Source: Pipra filicauda
Lineage: Eukaryota; Chordata; Aves; Passeriformes; Pipridae
Length of the DNA: 64,000 nucleotides
NCBI RefSeq assembly: GCF_003945595.2
Contig: NW_024104318.1
Span: forward strand, 310,001-374,000
Direction of reading: 5' to 3'
The notes under the pieces were generated by a model, which made no database searches, had not been told where the DNA came from, and saw only the letters and a program-made list of their open reading frames with translations. Shown here in pieces: positions 45,176 through 59,749 of this stretch; position 1 is the first letter of the stretch; each line of letters starts with the position of its first letter. The position numbers and the translations under genes were made by a program.

Positions 45176-48100
45176 AGGTAATACTTAAGGCCTTGCAAAT
45201 GCAGCTGTGTTTCTAGATGAGAAATTGAAGTAAGCGGTAATTCTCAGTGATGTGTTCTCCATGAGGTATTCTCATCCAGTGTGACCAAGTTGACTGATTC
45301 AAAAAGGTGGGTTCTCTTTTTGGTGGTGTCACTGGTTTTGGGATTTGCGGGCTGCTACCTGTTTACGTAAGGAACTGCATTGGGAGGGCTTCCTGACTCT
45401 TATAAACCATACCGTTTCTTTAAGAAAATAAAGCTCTCTAAGAGCTGCTTCTCTCTGGAAAATAGTGCTTGCATGTGCAGTTGTGCTGTGTACCCTTATT
45501 TGAATTATGCTGTGGATGCTAGAAGTTTCATAAACACAAATGTGTGAGGGTCTTATGTTTTGTTTTAGATCAGTGTAGTATTCTAATGAATGTATGGTAG
45601 GACCCCACAAGATGGGGAAAAATGGACTGAACAATAGACCTCAACACTTGTAACATTATGTGTTCTGACATCAATGGGAGATGAGGGCACTCACTGCCTT
45701 TCAGTGATGGTTTTGTATGGTTAGAGTAATGCTCATTCTTGTCTTGTTGAGAAGATACATTAATGGTACTGGGCTACTGACATTCCCCAACCTTAAAAAC
45801 AAAGTTGTAAAACGTGAATGGCAGGAACAAACAAAGTAGATGTTGGATGTAGTCATGCTCTTCATTTTTAAAATGCGAGTTGGAATTGCAAAATGTCTTG
45901 CAACACTGAGTTCTTGAGTGAAAAGTACTTTGATTGGCAAAATTACCTATATCCTCTGACTGAACGTGTTCAGGAGGCTAATCTGAGTTAAATTAACAGC
46001 TGTGTGGGGAAAGATGTTCCTTTGATATGATGGGTTTTAAAGTGTTATTGCTTTCATTTATCAGTGGTAATAAAGAGCTAACTTTGAGAGTTATGGATTT
46101 GTTTTCCTTATGATAAACATGCTTAAAAATTAGTTCACAGGAGATTGCTAACAGCGAGCTTTAAGAATAAACCATAGAAAGATAAAGGGCCTGAGCCTTC
46201 AAAGCCTGCTGTATATATTCCCACATTACTCCCCTGAGGAGGTCTTACGGTAATTAGTTGTGAGACTGCTTGTGTGCCCACTGAACACCTCTGATAATTC
46301 GTGGCTTATGTGTGAGTTTGTCCTGGATGTGTTGTGCAAAGAGTTAATGTTTGAGGGTAACTGTGGTAGAAAGGTTCATGTTTGAACCTGTGTCCAGATG
46401 TAATTGTATTTTATTCTAATATCTCCCTGTAGGAAGTCTGACCACCCATCTTCTCTTCTGCCATTTGGGAGTTTTACTCCTTTTCACTGGGGATATTGTA
46501 GATGGATGAGGCAAGTCACTTTTTAGTTTTTGGGTATAACAGTAAAATATAAATGTGGTAGCATGAACTGTTGGATTCTGTATTTAAAATACTGAAGGGA
46601 AACAGTCCATATTATGTAAAATGCCTCTATTCTTACAGGCAAAAAATATTTATCTTAAACATCCCTTTGATTGAACCTATATAGCTGAATTAGTTTTTTA
46701 CATTACCATTAGCATATGTAAAAATGACAGTTTACAATGGTACACTTAATTTTAGAATTGTTTGGAAGAAGAGGCTAGTACAATGTATATCCCCTGAATG
46801 CTTGTTGATTAAAATTATTTGTAATCAATAACTTCTTGTAGTGGTGTTTGTTAATTTCTTTTTTTCCAGTGTACTGCTGTTGTGAGGGAAGTGAGAAGGT
46901 AATTGCAATGTAATTTTGTTTAAAGTTAGAGAATTTGGCTTACAGTCTGCTCGCTACAGTAGGATGAGTGTTTCTCCGTGCATTTTAATGTGTGCTATAT
47001 GTACCATTACTTTGTGTTTTCTTTCTTCTCGTCTTAAGTATTGCCTCCTTTTGTACTTTAAAGGCGATGTGCGAACTCGGATGGAAACTGAGGTTGTTAT
47101 TTATACCAGCAGTTCTTGTGACTGGCTGGACAATGTAGAGCTGACACTTTTATAAGTATTTATCTGTGCCACATGGGGGGAAGTAAACAACTGATCTGAC
47201 TGCTCAAGGGAAATAACTGGGGTCCTGGTAGCTGCTGAAATACTTTCACTCTGTCTTTACTTTACAAAGATTTTTTTTTTCATCTTTATAGAGTTTCCAC
47301 CAGTTCAGTCCCAGTTAAATATATTTATCTTCTGTAGTGGCTTCTAATTGCTGATTTAAAACCTGAAACTGTATAGTAGTTAGTTTCTCCAATGAAATGT
47401 ATATTTTTAAGTTGGTTTTGTTTATGAAGTTTGTTTATATATGCCTAACAGTGTTAGTAAGCTGAGTGCAAAATGTAACAGAAACTACTTTCTGTGGAAG
47501 CAGAAGCTAAAGTGAGTGCGATTTGTTCTGTTTCACTTAGTTGAGTTTAGAGACTTCACTTCTTCCTTGAGTAAAACCTTTGATTACTACATTGCATTCT
47601 TTGTAAATATTTGTCAGAAATTGGCTTTGCCCATGTGAGAGTGACTGCTTGGCTGATTAAAATCTCCTAGTATTTTGCCCAGGGACTAATTCTTCAAGTA
47701 GTGTGCCAAGTGTTTTTGTTTGTTTATTTGGGAGTGAACTGATGGATTACCATTAAATAATTGATTTGACCAATGACCTCCATCATGCATCTGAGAAATC
47801 CTTCATCCTGATAGAATAACCTGTCCTTTGTAATGTGAAAATAAATGGCTTCTGAGCATTCAGTTGTCTCTTAGATATCTTGCTATCCAGGTAATATTTC
47901 ATTTGTACTATTGATATAATGTGAATTTTGTGGTATGAAAAGTGTTCAAGACAAAAATACAATGGAACATACTTCATTGTGACAAGTACTAATAAGATGT
48001 TTTTTTCTTTAAATGTAATTATAAGGCCAGAACAGAAATCTAAGGAAACTATGTAGTCTTTAGACTGCTTTAGATAATACAGAACTTTATACTTACATTT

Positions 48101-50456
48101 TTGTGATACTAAAAAGATGAGAAAAAAGCAGGTTTGGTTGTTGACTTTGGAATTTGTTTTTGAGATGAGCTTTTGGGGCTACAAAAGTGCTCCCAGTGCT
48201 TTATCTTCAAACTAAGTAGACTGCTGAACTCAAAAAGCTTCATTTCTGCTTTCACAGATGTTAAAATTTTAGGTTCACAGTTTCCTTTTGTATTAGCAGT
48301 TGATCTTCTGCTTTTCTGTACCTACCCCTACAGCTGTAGTCAGTGAGTATGTCTCTGTAAGCTTAACTGTAACATGCTGGCTTTTTTACTGTAAAGATTT
48401 AGCACCATTTTGGATATTAAAAGCAGAGTGTGTTAGGCTTTAGAGGTGTTTTAAAGTTCAAAATTGGTTACATATTTAAAAAGATCTTTAAAGGGGCAGG
48501 GAGGAAGGAAAGAAAGAAAATTGTTTGTAGATTGACTTTGGAAGTTTTTCTTCTGTTATTTATTAAGACTTCTTTTTCTAACTGTGTTTGGTCAGATATC
48601 ATATTAATTTCCAGTTCAAAAAGTAAATGTGGGCATCTATAAGAGTAGGAAAAAGAGTTCTGAGTTTTTCCTCTTTTTAGAGGGATTATCTTAACTTCCT
48701 CCTCCCTCTGCTTTAAATGTAAAAAAACAGAGCTAGTTGTTTCAGACAATAAGGGATTTGAAGTCACAAAGTTTACTTTTAAAAATTGGAAAGTCGTTCA
48801 GCGTATTTAAAACAAACCCAAAAGGCAAGCTCAGTAAGTATGAATTTAGGAGATGTAGAGCTGGGACCCACTTCTCTGGCAGCACCAAGGAGACCCACAA
48901 GAAATGCAGTAATTCTAGAGTTGTCCCTGAAAAGCTGGGAGCAGGGCTGCTTGATGCTGGGACCTCTGCCTTGCGCCCCCTCTTCCCTGTCCCTCCCAAA
49001 GTGTTGAGTGATCCCCACAAAACATTGGCTGGTGACTGGCGAGAGGAGCTCGTGAGCAGGAATGAGAATTTGTGGTAGGTAGGAGCCGAGAGACTGGAGG
49101 AAGGGTGTGAGATGGGGAGGCGGGATGTGGTCTCCTGTAGGAGCATGTGAGAGTAAAGGGGGGCTCAGGAAGCTGTGGGGTGAGGTAAGGGGAGAAGACA
49201 GTACAAGTGCTCGGAGATGAGAATTAGTGCTTTAAGTGTTCATTCCCTGGGAAAGGAGAGAGGGAGAATGAGAAGAAATTGTAAAAGCATAATTTACTGA
49301 CTCAAGGACTGAACTGACAATTTTGCAATTAAGTACAATTTACACTCCCATCGCTGAAAATTGAAGAGTGGGAGAAGTAGAGCAGTGTGTCTGGGTTTTC
49401 CCAGACCTGTTATTAGTTCCCAGGGTAGCTTCACAAGCCTTGTTACAGGATTTCTTAAGTCGTACTGATGAAAAAGCAGGCAGGGTTCAGAAGTCACATT
49501 AGGAGAAGTACAGTCTTCAGCAGCCCTGAGCAGTAATTAAACTCGATAAAATACCCAGTGGTAGTTTTGCAGTACCTGTGTCTTCTGATGATCTCAGATT
49601 TTTGGTATCTCTTGGAATTGCCAGGCTAAAAAAATACAGGAAGATTCTGGCAAGTGTCCGGATGGGTATTCCCAATGAAATGTCTAATAGTAGTCAGTGA
49701 ATGGAAGTAGGCTCTCAATTCCAAAGAAGGAAATGTGTGTTGTAGTAGTTCATAAATCCCAAGGGTGGTAGTTCTTAATTACATTTTTGCTGTGCTCAGG
49801 GAGGAGGGTGGAAAGAAAACTGGACACAGAAAACTGGGGCCATTATTTTCATGAGAGTAAAATGAATAAAAACCATTTTTTTGTATTGGTGCATACAGTT
49901 GTCAAGTTGCTTTGGACACATGCAGGACTTGGTATCTTACGAAATTAGGCACGATTAATAAGAAAAGCTAACAGCTTTCTGTAAGTTGTTCCTTATTTAT
50001 TTGTTAAAACCTAACAAGATTGCCTGGCTCTTGGATTTCAGATCTTTGGCTTGTTTTAATGACCTTTCCCAGTCTCAGTGTTATCTTGCACCTCTAACTA
50101 GTCTTGGTTTTTCTGAGGTTTTTTAGGACCCCTCATCACAGCTGCCACATGGGTAGTGACTTTGGGTTTTCAAGTTCTCTTAGCAACTTGCAATTTGAGC
50201 CAAGTATTCTTTTTTCCCCTTTGCCGCTTGCTTTTGCAACTTTCTGGTTTTTTTACATTTATTTCTTTCTTTTTGCTTCTTAGCTTTCCGTGCTGCTGTT
50301 ACCTGTTATTTCAATTATTATTTTCTAGCATTAAAATTCCTTATTCAAAAACCTAGTGATTAGTATGATATCAAGTAAATCTTGATAAATTGATTGTAAC
50401 AATTCTTACTCTGTAAAAATCTCGAGGCCAGAGGTTTCATCTTTCAGAGCTGTTCA

Positions 50457-50493
50457 GTCCTGGGCTGGTTTTGGCTGGGGTTAAACCACAATA
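50457..50493 (+). mobile_element. Possible remnant of a TGTCCTGG...AAACCACAA-type LTR
   Basis: Has gtcctggg, then ttttggctgggg, then ttaaaccacaata in 37 bp. The first part resembles the 5' end and the last part the 3' end of the LTR family seen at 29,199-29,844. Too short for certainty. Confidence 0.35.
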
Positions 50494-53400
50494 AGTCCCC
50501 AGTATATTTTGGGTGTTACAGGGTGAAGCAATAGCTCCTCTTGGTTTTATTTCGTATGAAGAATCTTAAAATGCTGTACATATAATAATGTTAAAACGTT
50601 TCTTTATGTAAAATGTTCATAGTATTGATGGAGATAGAAAAAAACATGTTAGTGCATATAACTTTGTATGAAAAGAGCTATAGTAGTGAAGTTGAGATAT
50701 CTAGACTTCCAAATTATGTTGGGTAGTCAATGCTGAAACATTATTTGTGACCTTCGAGATGCAAGTCATTGACTGCTTTTTTGTGAACGGTGGTAATTTA
50801 GTACTGAATCATTCTGATGTAGGAGCTAGAAAGGTCACAGTGACTGAGCTTTGGCTTGAGGCTAACCAGTGCTTTTCTAATGAAAGCATAAAAGAAGGAT
50901 GCTGTTCCCTGAAGAGTCCAGTGTTGTTAGTGCATCTTGAATGTTGGAGCCTGGCTCTTCCCAAAGGGCTGTATTTTGGAGCTCTCAGTGTTACTCTGGT
51001 ATATTAATTCTTGTCAATGGAAGACACAATTACTAAATTATTGACGGAGGTCTATGGTGCCGTAGCTTAGAAACCAGTTCAAAATACCTAGTGCACAGTG
51101 TTTGATGTGTAATAGGTATGTTTATATGCTTGTCATGGGTTGTGGTGCACTGGCAGATGTGTTGATGATGGGATAATACCAGCATCCCCTGATGTTGTAG
51201 CTAACAAGTCAGGTTAAATTTGGCAACTCCTGTTGTAAGGTGTTGTGCAAGAGTCTGATCTCCATGGGGCACCCTATGCAGGCTTCAGAAGGTGGTGGCA
51301 GCAGATGTGGTACCTGGAATTGAGGGCTGCTGGCCACTTGGGGGGAACACTGAAGGATGTTTTTCTTGACTATGTATGATTACTGGGCAATACAGAATAA
51401 CCTGCTACAACTGAAAGGCCCCTCTTATCCAAACTAGTGTCAGAGGAAGTTAAGAGCAGCCTATTTTGTATATATAGTGCCACCTTCTTCTTGCTGACAG
51501 CTTCCAAAACCTCTAATTTCACAGTTTGTGGGTTGAACTGCTCAGCAGCTTGCTTTTTCACAGCATTAACAAGTTTGTTCTGGAGAGCTGCTCTTTGTAT
51601 TTGAGAAAATCATAATTTTTTTCTAGTTGGCTGATGAAGGAATTGTATTTTAAATAGGCCATATCACCCTGATTAAGATTTTCAGAGCTGCGACTGACCT
51701 GTAGCTGGAGAGAGCAAGGAAGCAAGAATGCAAAATCATTAAGTGTTTCAGCTGGAGAGTTGGGGGGTTTGGGTAAAGAGGGTTGTAAACTTTTTATATA
51801 GTTGACAATTTATTATGTATTTGGATGATAAACCAAAAAACTCTCGTCTTCCCCACCTTGAAACCCTGAAAGCCAATTTTTTTAAAACTTACTTCTAAAT
51901 TAGCTTTCCTAAAACTCTAGTTGGGAGCATTCACACTTACGATATTAATGCCTGGTGACAACTTTCTTGCCTCTTGTGCCTCATCTCCTTTCACTTTGGC
52001 TTTTTATTCTACCTGCACGTAATTGCTGATTCACGAACATGCTTATTATTCACGCACTTACCTTCCAGCATGTGAGTAATCCCCATTTATATGCATCAGG
52101 TTAGGCATGTGCAAAAGTTGGCAGAGTCCAGGCCTTGCATACTAAGCTCTTTGGATTAGACAATATCTACAGTAAAGTACTGCTTGTGCCTCAGAAAGTG
52201 AGGCTGATGGCTGTTTGCTTCTCAGTAGTGCTCAAAATGGAGTTTGTGTGGGAAAAGATACCTGTGGTGTAGGAAGAGAGGTATTTTCCTTGATGACAGA
52301 TATAAAATGTAGTTGGAATTCTGGACTCACTCAGCATAAGTGAGCTATGTTCTTTGGATGCTGCTGCACCAAAATCCTTTTTCAAGTATATTCCTGTTTT
52401 ATGAGACAGACCAGCCAACAAGTCTGTTGGTTTTCTTGAAAATTGTTTTCTTTAAAAGCATCTGAACTTTTGGATTGAGGAAATAAAGCTGGTGTAGAAA
52501 ATATCAAAATTACCAAGTACAGCTGCCTAAATCATTACATAGATGTTCATGTTTTATTTTACTAAGTATGAAACTGTATCTTCTTTACTGTTTCTGTTTC
52601 TTGTTTGTGTTTGGTTTTCTTGTAGATAGCTTTCTCCTGTTGCATGATTCTGTGGAAAAATCACTCTAGGGAGAGTTTTGAGTCTTGGGTAACCATGTGA
52701 TCTTGCTCTTTTTGGAGCACTTATATAATTTGAGGTTGCCTTCCACAATTATGATCTTCTTGCAGAAGGATGGGTTGATTGAGTTATTGGGAGTTCTTCA
52801 ACTAGAAGTTGACAGAAGATTGACAGATTTTTTTCTTTTAATGACTTCTTTTGGGAAATCTTGTTATGCAGTTTTAAAGTTCTCTTAAACACTTAATGCA
52901 TGGTCTTGTGAGCATTTGCAGTGGTTTTTAAGAAGGTCTACTTCGCATTTTAGATGATTATGATGTGATTTTTAGGTGGCATGCAAGTGTGTGTTTGTTT
53001 AAATAATCTATTACTAACTTCACTTCTCAGTCTTTAAAATAGTCATGAATGTCCAGTCTGGTTTTTCCTTTCTGAGACTGATATTATTTGAGAGCTCGCT
53101 TAACCTTTAATTGAAGATAGGGTGTGTTGAATTTTTAACAGATTTGCTTTTTCAGTTTGTTAAAGGCCCTTTGACTTCAGTAGGTGTGGCTAAAATTAAT
53201 ATAAAAAGCCAAGATCTGAAAGAAAAACAAAACGAATAAAAACTAAGGAAAAGAATCCCAACAAACAAAAAAAGCCTTAAACAACAGTAGGCTTTCCCTT
53301 ACAATTGATCAACTGTTTTTTGTTGTCAGCTGCTCCATCAGGGACTTCTGGAGCAGGGGTAGACTCAGAATGAATACTGTAGGTGTACCTGAATTTTAGT

Positions 53401-56400
53401 AATAATAAAATCACAAAATGCAGTACTAAACCCACTCAAGATCACAGAAGAGGTATTCTCAAGAGGGCTTTCACTTTCGATTATATTATTTTCACCTTGA
53501 AGTGTTGGTATTTTTCCCTCCATTTTAATAAAAGCATAACTTTCTTGTTCAGCCCCTTTTCTGCTTTCTCTGGCATTGGACCTTGGGATGCTCAGATTGC
53601 CTAGTTTTTTCCTCTCTATTTAGATGTACTGCCACAGCTTTCCTTTGCTGCTCTGACACTGCATAAACAGTACTTTCTTTTTGAGGTTTTTGAGACTTCT
53701 AGTATCCATTAGGGCATATTAGGAAAGGACACTTTTTGTAAGTTGCATTGACTCCTTTAGGTTAAGGGTCTGATTAGTTTGCCTTAATGGGTTAACCCCC
53801 CTTCCTTTCCTGCTGAGTAACACAAGGCTGACTTAGGTATAGACTGCAGACATGAACTTTGAGATATATAGTGAGTTACTTTTCTAAATCACTGGCCTTG
53901 AAAATGTGTAGGCCAGCACTTTGAGGTATACTACATTAGCTCATGTTTCTAATATATTCATTTTTTACCCTGGTTCATGAACCTGTCTTGTTTTTCTGGC
54001 ATCTTTGCAGTAGTCAGGAATATTTTGTGGGCTGCCTTGCTGCAAGTGTCAGAGCAGTGTTTTGACTGAGCAGAACATTGCTTGGTAACACTGAGAAGTG
54101 GTTTCAGATACTAAGGACAGAGATACTTTCTGCCTTGGGATTTTAGGACGTGGTTAGGACATCAGGAGTATTGTTACTAATATGAAAATCAGTAAAAACA
54201 GGCAAGAAATATTTGGCTGTCAGGGCTGGTGGCAGTCCTGTTCTTTACAGCATTGTTCGGCTGAAACCGGTGTGTAATGTGTGCTGGACTGGAAGAAAAC
54301 ACAATGTGTAAATGCTGAGCTGTTTTTCTATCTCTGGCTGAGTTGATCTTCAGTGATATGCTGTGCATACATGACTTGCATAAAACTTCATTTGTCGGGG
54401 AGTGTTCCATTATATTTTCTAGAATGTCAAATCTCAAGTTAATTTTAGCAAATTTCCGAAGTGCTGCAAAATGCCGGGTTGTTAGTATGGTTTTGGTGCT
54501 GAACTTGTAGTATTTTGGGGCCTCTGATTCCCTTCCTGCCAGTGATAACCAGAAGGTAAAGGCAAACTGGTGGAAGTGGAAGGACTGTAGCATAGCTATT
54601 GCCTGGCTACAGTGATGAGCAGTTTGCTGCATATTCTGTGCTACACTGTGCCCTTTTGTAAGGAATTTCAGGGTGCTACACTGAGTGTTGCTCAGCACCT
54701 CTGGAAGGTTCTTTGTTTTCTTCTACAAGTCTGCACTGCAATAGTACAGTGTCAAGTTTATTGGTTTTGCTCTGAATCTGTGTAGCTTTCTCCTGAGCAC
54801 ATAAGCCAGATCGTATCTGAGGGTTGTAGTAGCTGATGTAGGGAATCCACATAAAAAAGTTTTGTGAATTCTTCCCATCAAATGCATTGTATGTGTACAT
54901 TTGTGCGTGGAAACTTATAATAAATGCTTCTTTTGTAATGAGAAATGCTTTTTTTGGGGGGAAAAAAAAAAATCTTTATATTGAAAGTAGATGAGACTTT
55001 TAAGGACTAGCTTTCTCTTATCAAAATATTTTGATTTTTTCTTACAGTACACCCCAAAACTAAAGGCTTTGCTGAAGTATGATTGTATGCATTTGTTACT
55101 GTGTAAGACACGAACCCACAGTAATCACTGAAACCATTTTATAGGACATTGTGGTGAAATAGTAGCTTGTGAAAGATGGTAAATGTTAGGGAATAATTCC
55201 CTGGTCTTATGACAGTGAGAGAAGGTGACTTTGCATCATTGGGACTGTAGGATTTCTGACCTTGTCGATTAGATCACAAGGCCTTGGCCTTTGATGTAAT
55301 TCTCACTAGTATCTGATGTGGGTAGTATCTGCATTTTGTAAGATCTGTTTCAGAAAATCACCAAAAGTGTGCTTAATTTTCTTAATAACTTCAACAGAAC
55401 GTTGTTAACTTATTTAGTCAAGTCTCATTTGGCTGGCTAATCTCTGCTCTCTATTTTCTGCTGTCCTCATGTGTTTTTCAGTTTACATGTGGTGTATTGT
55501 GAAGATAGGCTTGGCTTTCCCCACTGAGCACTCAGTGTCCTTCCATGATGGTGCTGGTAGGGGACCTGTTATCTGAATGTTATCTGTATGCTTTATAGAA
55601 GTTAAACATATAAGAAAGAGTTTAATAGGACAAAAAACTCTGCATTCCCTTAAGAAATATTCTTATATTAAGGACAGCTTGTTCAGTGAGACTCAAAAAG
55701 AAGTTATACTTTTCTGTAAATTAAATAAATTTTGATTTGAAGAAACTCCATAGAACACGAATGTCTGATATTCATGTTATGAACATGTATTTTGGTTAAC
55801 AAAGTTGTTTTGAGCATTTATAAATAAAGGTAATAAGTGGTGTGGCATGTTGGGAAGTGGAAATGAATCGTCTGTGTCTGGTGATCGGATTACAGGGTAC
55901 ACCAATGGCTAGGCATTTCCTGAAAGGATTTTTGAAATTTTTTGAAGAAATAAAACTTTTCTTGAGTTCACTTGTTATGCTGGACAGAAGTGAATTATGG
56001 AAGTTTAGTCTTTCTGCTCCAACAGGGTTTTTTTTGTTGTTTGTTTGTGGGTGTTTTAATAAGTACATCTTAAATATGTATATCAGCAACCTTCTGAACA
56101 TAAAATTGGGGTTTGCTAAAATGCTTATTCCTGTCACAGGTCTTTCTGAACTTACAGGGTTTTTTTCCTTCTTTTTAAAACTCACTTCAAAGCAAATGCT
56201 CTGTGGGTTTTTTGTCTTAATTTTATATCAGCCTGGAGAACTTTACAGAATTCTTCCTAAACAGGAATTACCCGAAGACTAATTTTCATTAGCATGGATT
56301 AATTATCATAATGAAAATAATAAAATATATATATAGTTTTCCCTATAATTTTTTTTCAGATCAAGAATAAGATTTAAATAAAGTAACTTTGAGTCCTAGC

Positions 56401-59400
56401 AAGTTTCATTCTGTTGTCTCTGTCAGATATGGTGCGGGTCTGCATTTTTATCTGGAAGTGGCATCATGGGGAAAAGCTGTTATTCTGAGTCTCTAAGCAG
56501 CTCTAGCTCTGTGTTCATTACTAGCTTCATTAAGAGTGAACCTGCTAATGCTTAAGCTAAAAATGCTCATTTCATGTTAGTATAAAAAACAATTTCAGCT
56601 TCAAATAATATTTCTTAAAAATAGCACTTTAGAGAGAAGCTTTCTTTGCTAGCCACCTTCTGCTAATTTAATTTCAGCCATTTTGTGAATGTCTAAGCTG
56701 AACATCCAGCATTACTGATGTTAATTGCTCTACCTTAGTTTCCTATTGCAAAAATAGGGAATAAACATCGTGGAGGTAGGTGTGAGAATGTTGTTAATGG
56801 AATGATCACTTCTGAAGGACCCAGGGACTTGTGTTGTGGAGAAGAGGGAAAGCCATGTGTATTCAGAGCAGGATGTGAACAATGTATTGTTAATCAAGTA
56901 TGAGCAACTAATTGCAAGGACTGCTTTCATGATGAAAATCAGGTGAAGTTCTGTAAGGGGAAAAAATATATCGTGGGCAATTATATGTGCTTGCTTAAGC
57001 CCTGAGCTTGTTGGCAGAGCTAGGTGACCTTTCGTAGGCTCGGGTTAGTAGTGGGATTTAACTCTGTTTTCAACTTGCCTTGCAAATCAGGTGTTCCATG
57101 AGCGCTGGGTCAGAGGAGAGCAACGCCAACCAGCCTGGGCATGGAGTCTTTCTGCTTTGTAGCATGGGTGAAGTGATGATGAGCTCTCTAGAGATTTAAG
57201 GCTGAGAGGTGGAGAGGGTGGCTGAGAGAAGAGAGAAAACTTGAACTTCCCTGCGATGGCAATTGTGAGCTTTTCCTAGTTGTTTGATACAAAGTCAGTT
57301 AAGTTAGCTGAGATTATCCTCACTACTAGTTAGAGTTTGGACAAAGAATTCCCTGACACATATTTTTATTTACCAGTACTGTTATAGTTGTTGCTGCTCT
57401 AGCGAAGTACACCTGGTTTTGGCATATCAGTTTGAACACAAAAGTTAAAGGTCAGGATGTTTGTTGTCTGGGACTTGGGCATGGCCGGATCTGCGGTGAT
57501 TTGTAATTGAGAATGTGTATGAATACCCTTAACTCAAGTGTGTTCTTAAATTTGTCAGTTCATGGCCCTAGAGCTAAGAATCTGCCTGTGAACGTTTTAC
57601 CAGGTTTGACTTCCATTACATCCATCTATTTCATGTTTGCTTTTTCAGCTCCTGTGTAAAACTCATAAAGAAAGCCCTTTGCAGGGCATGGGAGATGTAG
57701 CTGATTTCCCCAGCTTGGGTGGGATAACCATGGTAAAATGGTTAATGCAAATTTACTGTTAATCTTGGCTGCTGCTTTCAGATAAGGAAATGGTTCGTGT
57801 ATGATGGTGGAATGCGAATTGACTGCATTATATGAAGACAGAATATTCCTTTTTTGCTGTACTTCAATGCTACTTGCAGATCTTAAATGGAAACTCAATA
57901 ACATTTAAAATGTGCAATCTTAGTACTGTTTTCAGACACTAAGCAGAAACTGTTTGTAGGTTTCCAGTTAGTGGAAAATGTCAAACTACATGTCTTATGC
58001 CTTGCTATTGGATATTCGTCTTCAGTGCTGTTGCTGTAAGAAATTATAGGAGTATAGTTGAGTTAGAGTTGCTATACTAGGTTTAGACATAGGATTACAA
58101 AATTTGTCCTCTGAGTCTTTCACTTTCATGTGAGAAGTTGATTCTTAGATGAAACAAGGTATTTTTGTATCTTTTCTCAGTATTGGCAAAAATTGCAAAT
58201 TTCCATGAATGCCTGGGTTTTAGTGACAGTAATGAGTTGAAGAAGTGTGGAGAGGGTTTCTCGTTTGGAGACTTATCTGTGCATGCTAACACCATGTCAG
58301 AGCAGATCACGTGTTACTTTTTTTCCCCCCCCTTAGAATTTATGTTCAAAATCATGTTTTTTCAACAATTAATCTCACTTAACAGCTTCAGAATGATGGT
58401 AAAATGGAGTTTTACAGTAGGAGAGGTTTGAAGCAGAAAAGGGAAGAGTTTATCTTGAAGGACAGAAATGAAGCTGGGAATGCAATGCCTACTCCAGCTC
58501 TGTTAGGCAGCGTAGCCTGCAGAAATAGGAGTGTAATTGTAATTTTTTTCAAAATTAGTGCCTTAAAATATATGATGGAAACTCAAGGTCATATTAAAGT
58601 GCTGTGACTGTATCACAGTAGCTGTGTCTTCCTGGTATATTTTGACAAAAATAGCCTACCACGCTGTACAAAGAAGAAATACAGGAAAGCCTGCAACCTC
58701 TCCTGGTGGCTTAGTGCTGATGGACTTTGTAATTACATCTGTCTATCTCCATCTGTACCCTGCTTGGCTGGAGGCTGGATTTAAGATTAATTGTATGACA
58801 GAGGATCCTGGCTTACAGCTATATCTTAATTAGAATTCACAATCCACTTTACATAAAAATATCTGAAAACTCTTTTAGAAAAGAACACTGATTATGGGGC
58901 AAACGAAAAGATTTTGATCTTTCTCTTTTCATCATTCAGGAATAGCTTAGGTACATATAAATATATTTGCATACCATCTGCTTTATTTCTCTCTTCATCT
59001 TACTCTTGGCTTCTGTCATCTTGCTTACTGCTCTTTGGCTTTTTAATTAGAAGGAAAAAGCAAGTAGAAATGACTTTTCTGTGTTCACGGTAACATTTCA
59101 AAGGTTATTGAATGCTATGAAAAGTAGTGCTGTTCTATGTTTTGAGGTTTACTGCTGTTGAACATAGCTCTAATATGAATATGCCAAATCCCTTTGTGTT
59201 GGGTGTAAAATATTTTACTTAGTGTAATAAATCACATTTTATTCTGGAAAATATAGTGTTTTGTAGAAAGACATGATTCAGTTCTTGAACTACATTACTA
59301 AGATGGAACTATTATGGTAAGGTTGTTGCATTTAACTCTTATGTTCTGGTGGTGTCCCGACTGAAATGGATCTGTTTCTAAAAGTTGTGGTTTGGAAGAA

Positions 59401-59714
59401 TTTATTTAAATGTACAGGAGTTAACATTTACCATAGTCGGGGAACTCTCAGGATGCAATTTGGTGAAAACTAATAGAGAAATTCCATCTGCTCTAGTGAT
59501 TTGTGTAAGAGGAGAAAAAGAGGGAAAATACACAGTTAAGCTTTATTTGGGTTAATTGAATGTCAAGTGTTACAATGTAACTTTAGAACTTTTTTGATGT
59601 TGGATTTTTTGTTTGTTTGCTTGGGTTTTTTTAGCTCTGTAAAAACAGTGGTTTGATCCCAAGAGATTTTTCTTCTGGTGAAATACGTTTCGATAAGATA
59701 ACCTCCTTGGTCTT

Positions 59715-59749
59715 AAAAAAAAAGAGGGGGAAGAAAAAAAAGGAGGAAG
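59715..59749 (+). repeat. Polypurine tract
   Basis: Thirty-five consecutive purines (A-runs with a GAGGGGG block) in DLG5 intron 1. Simple-sequence DNA. Confidence 0.85.
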
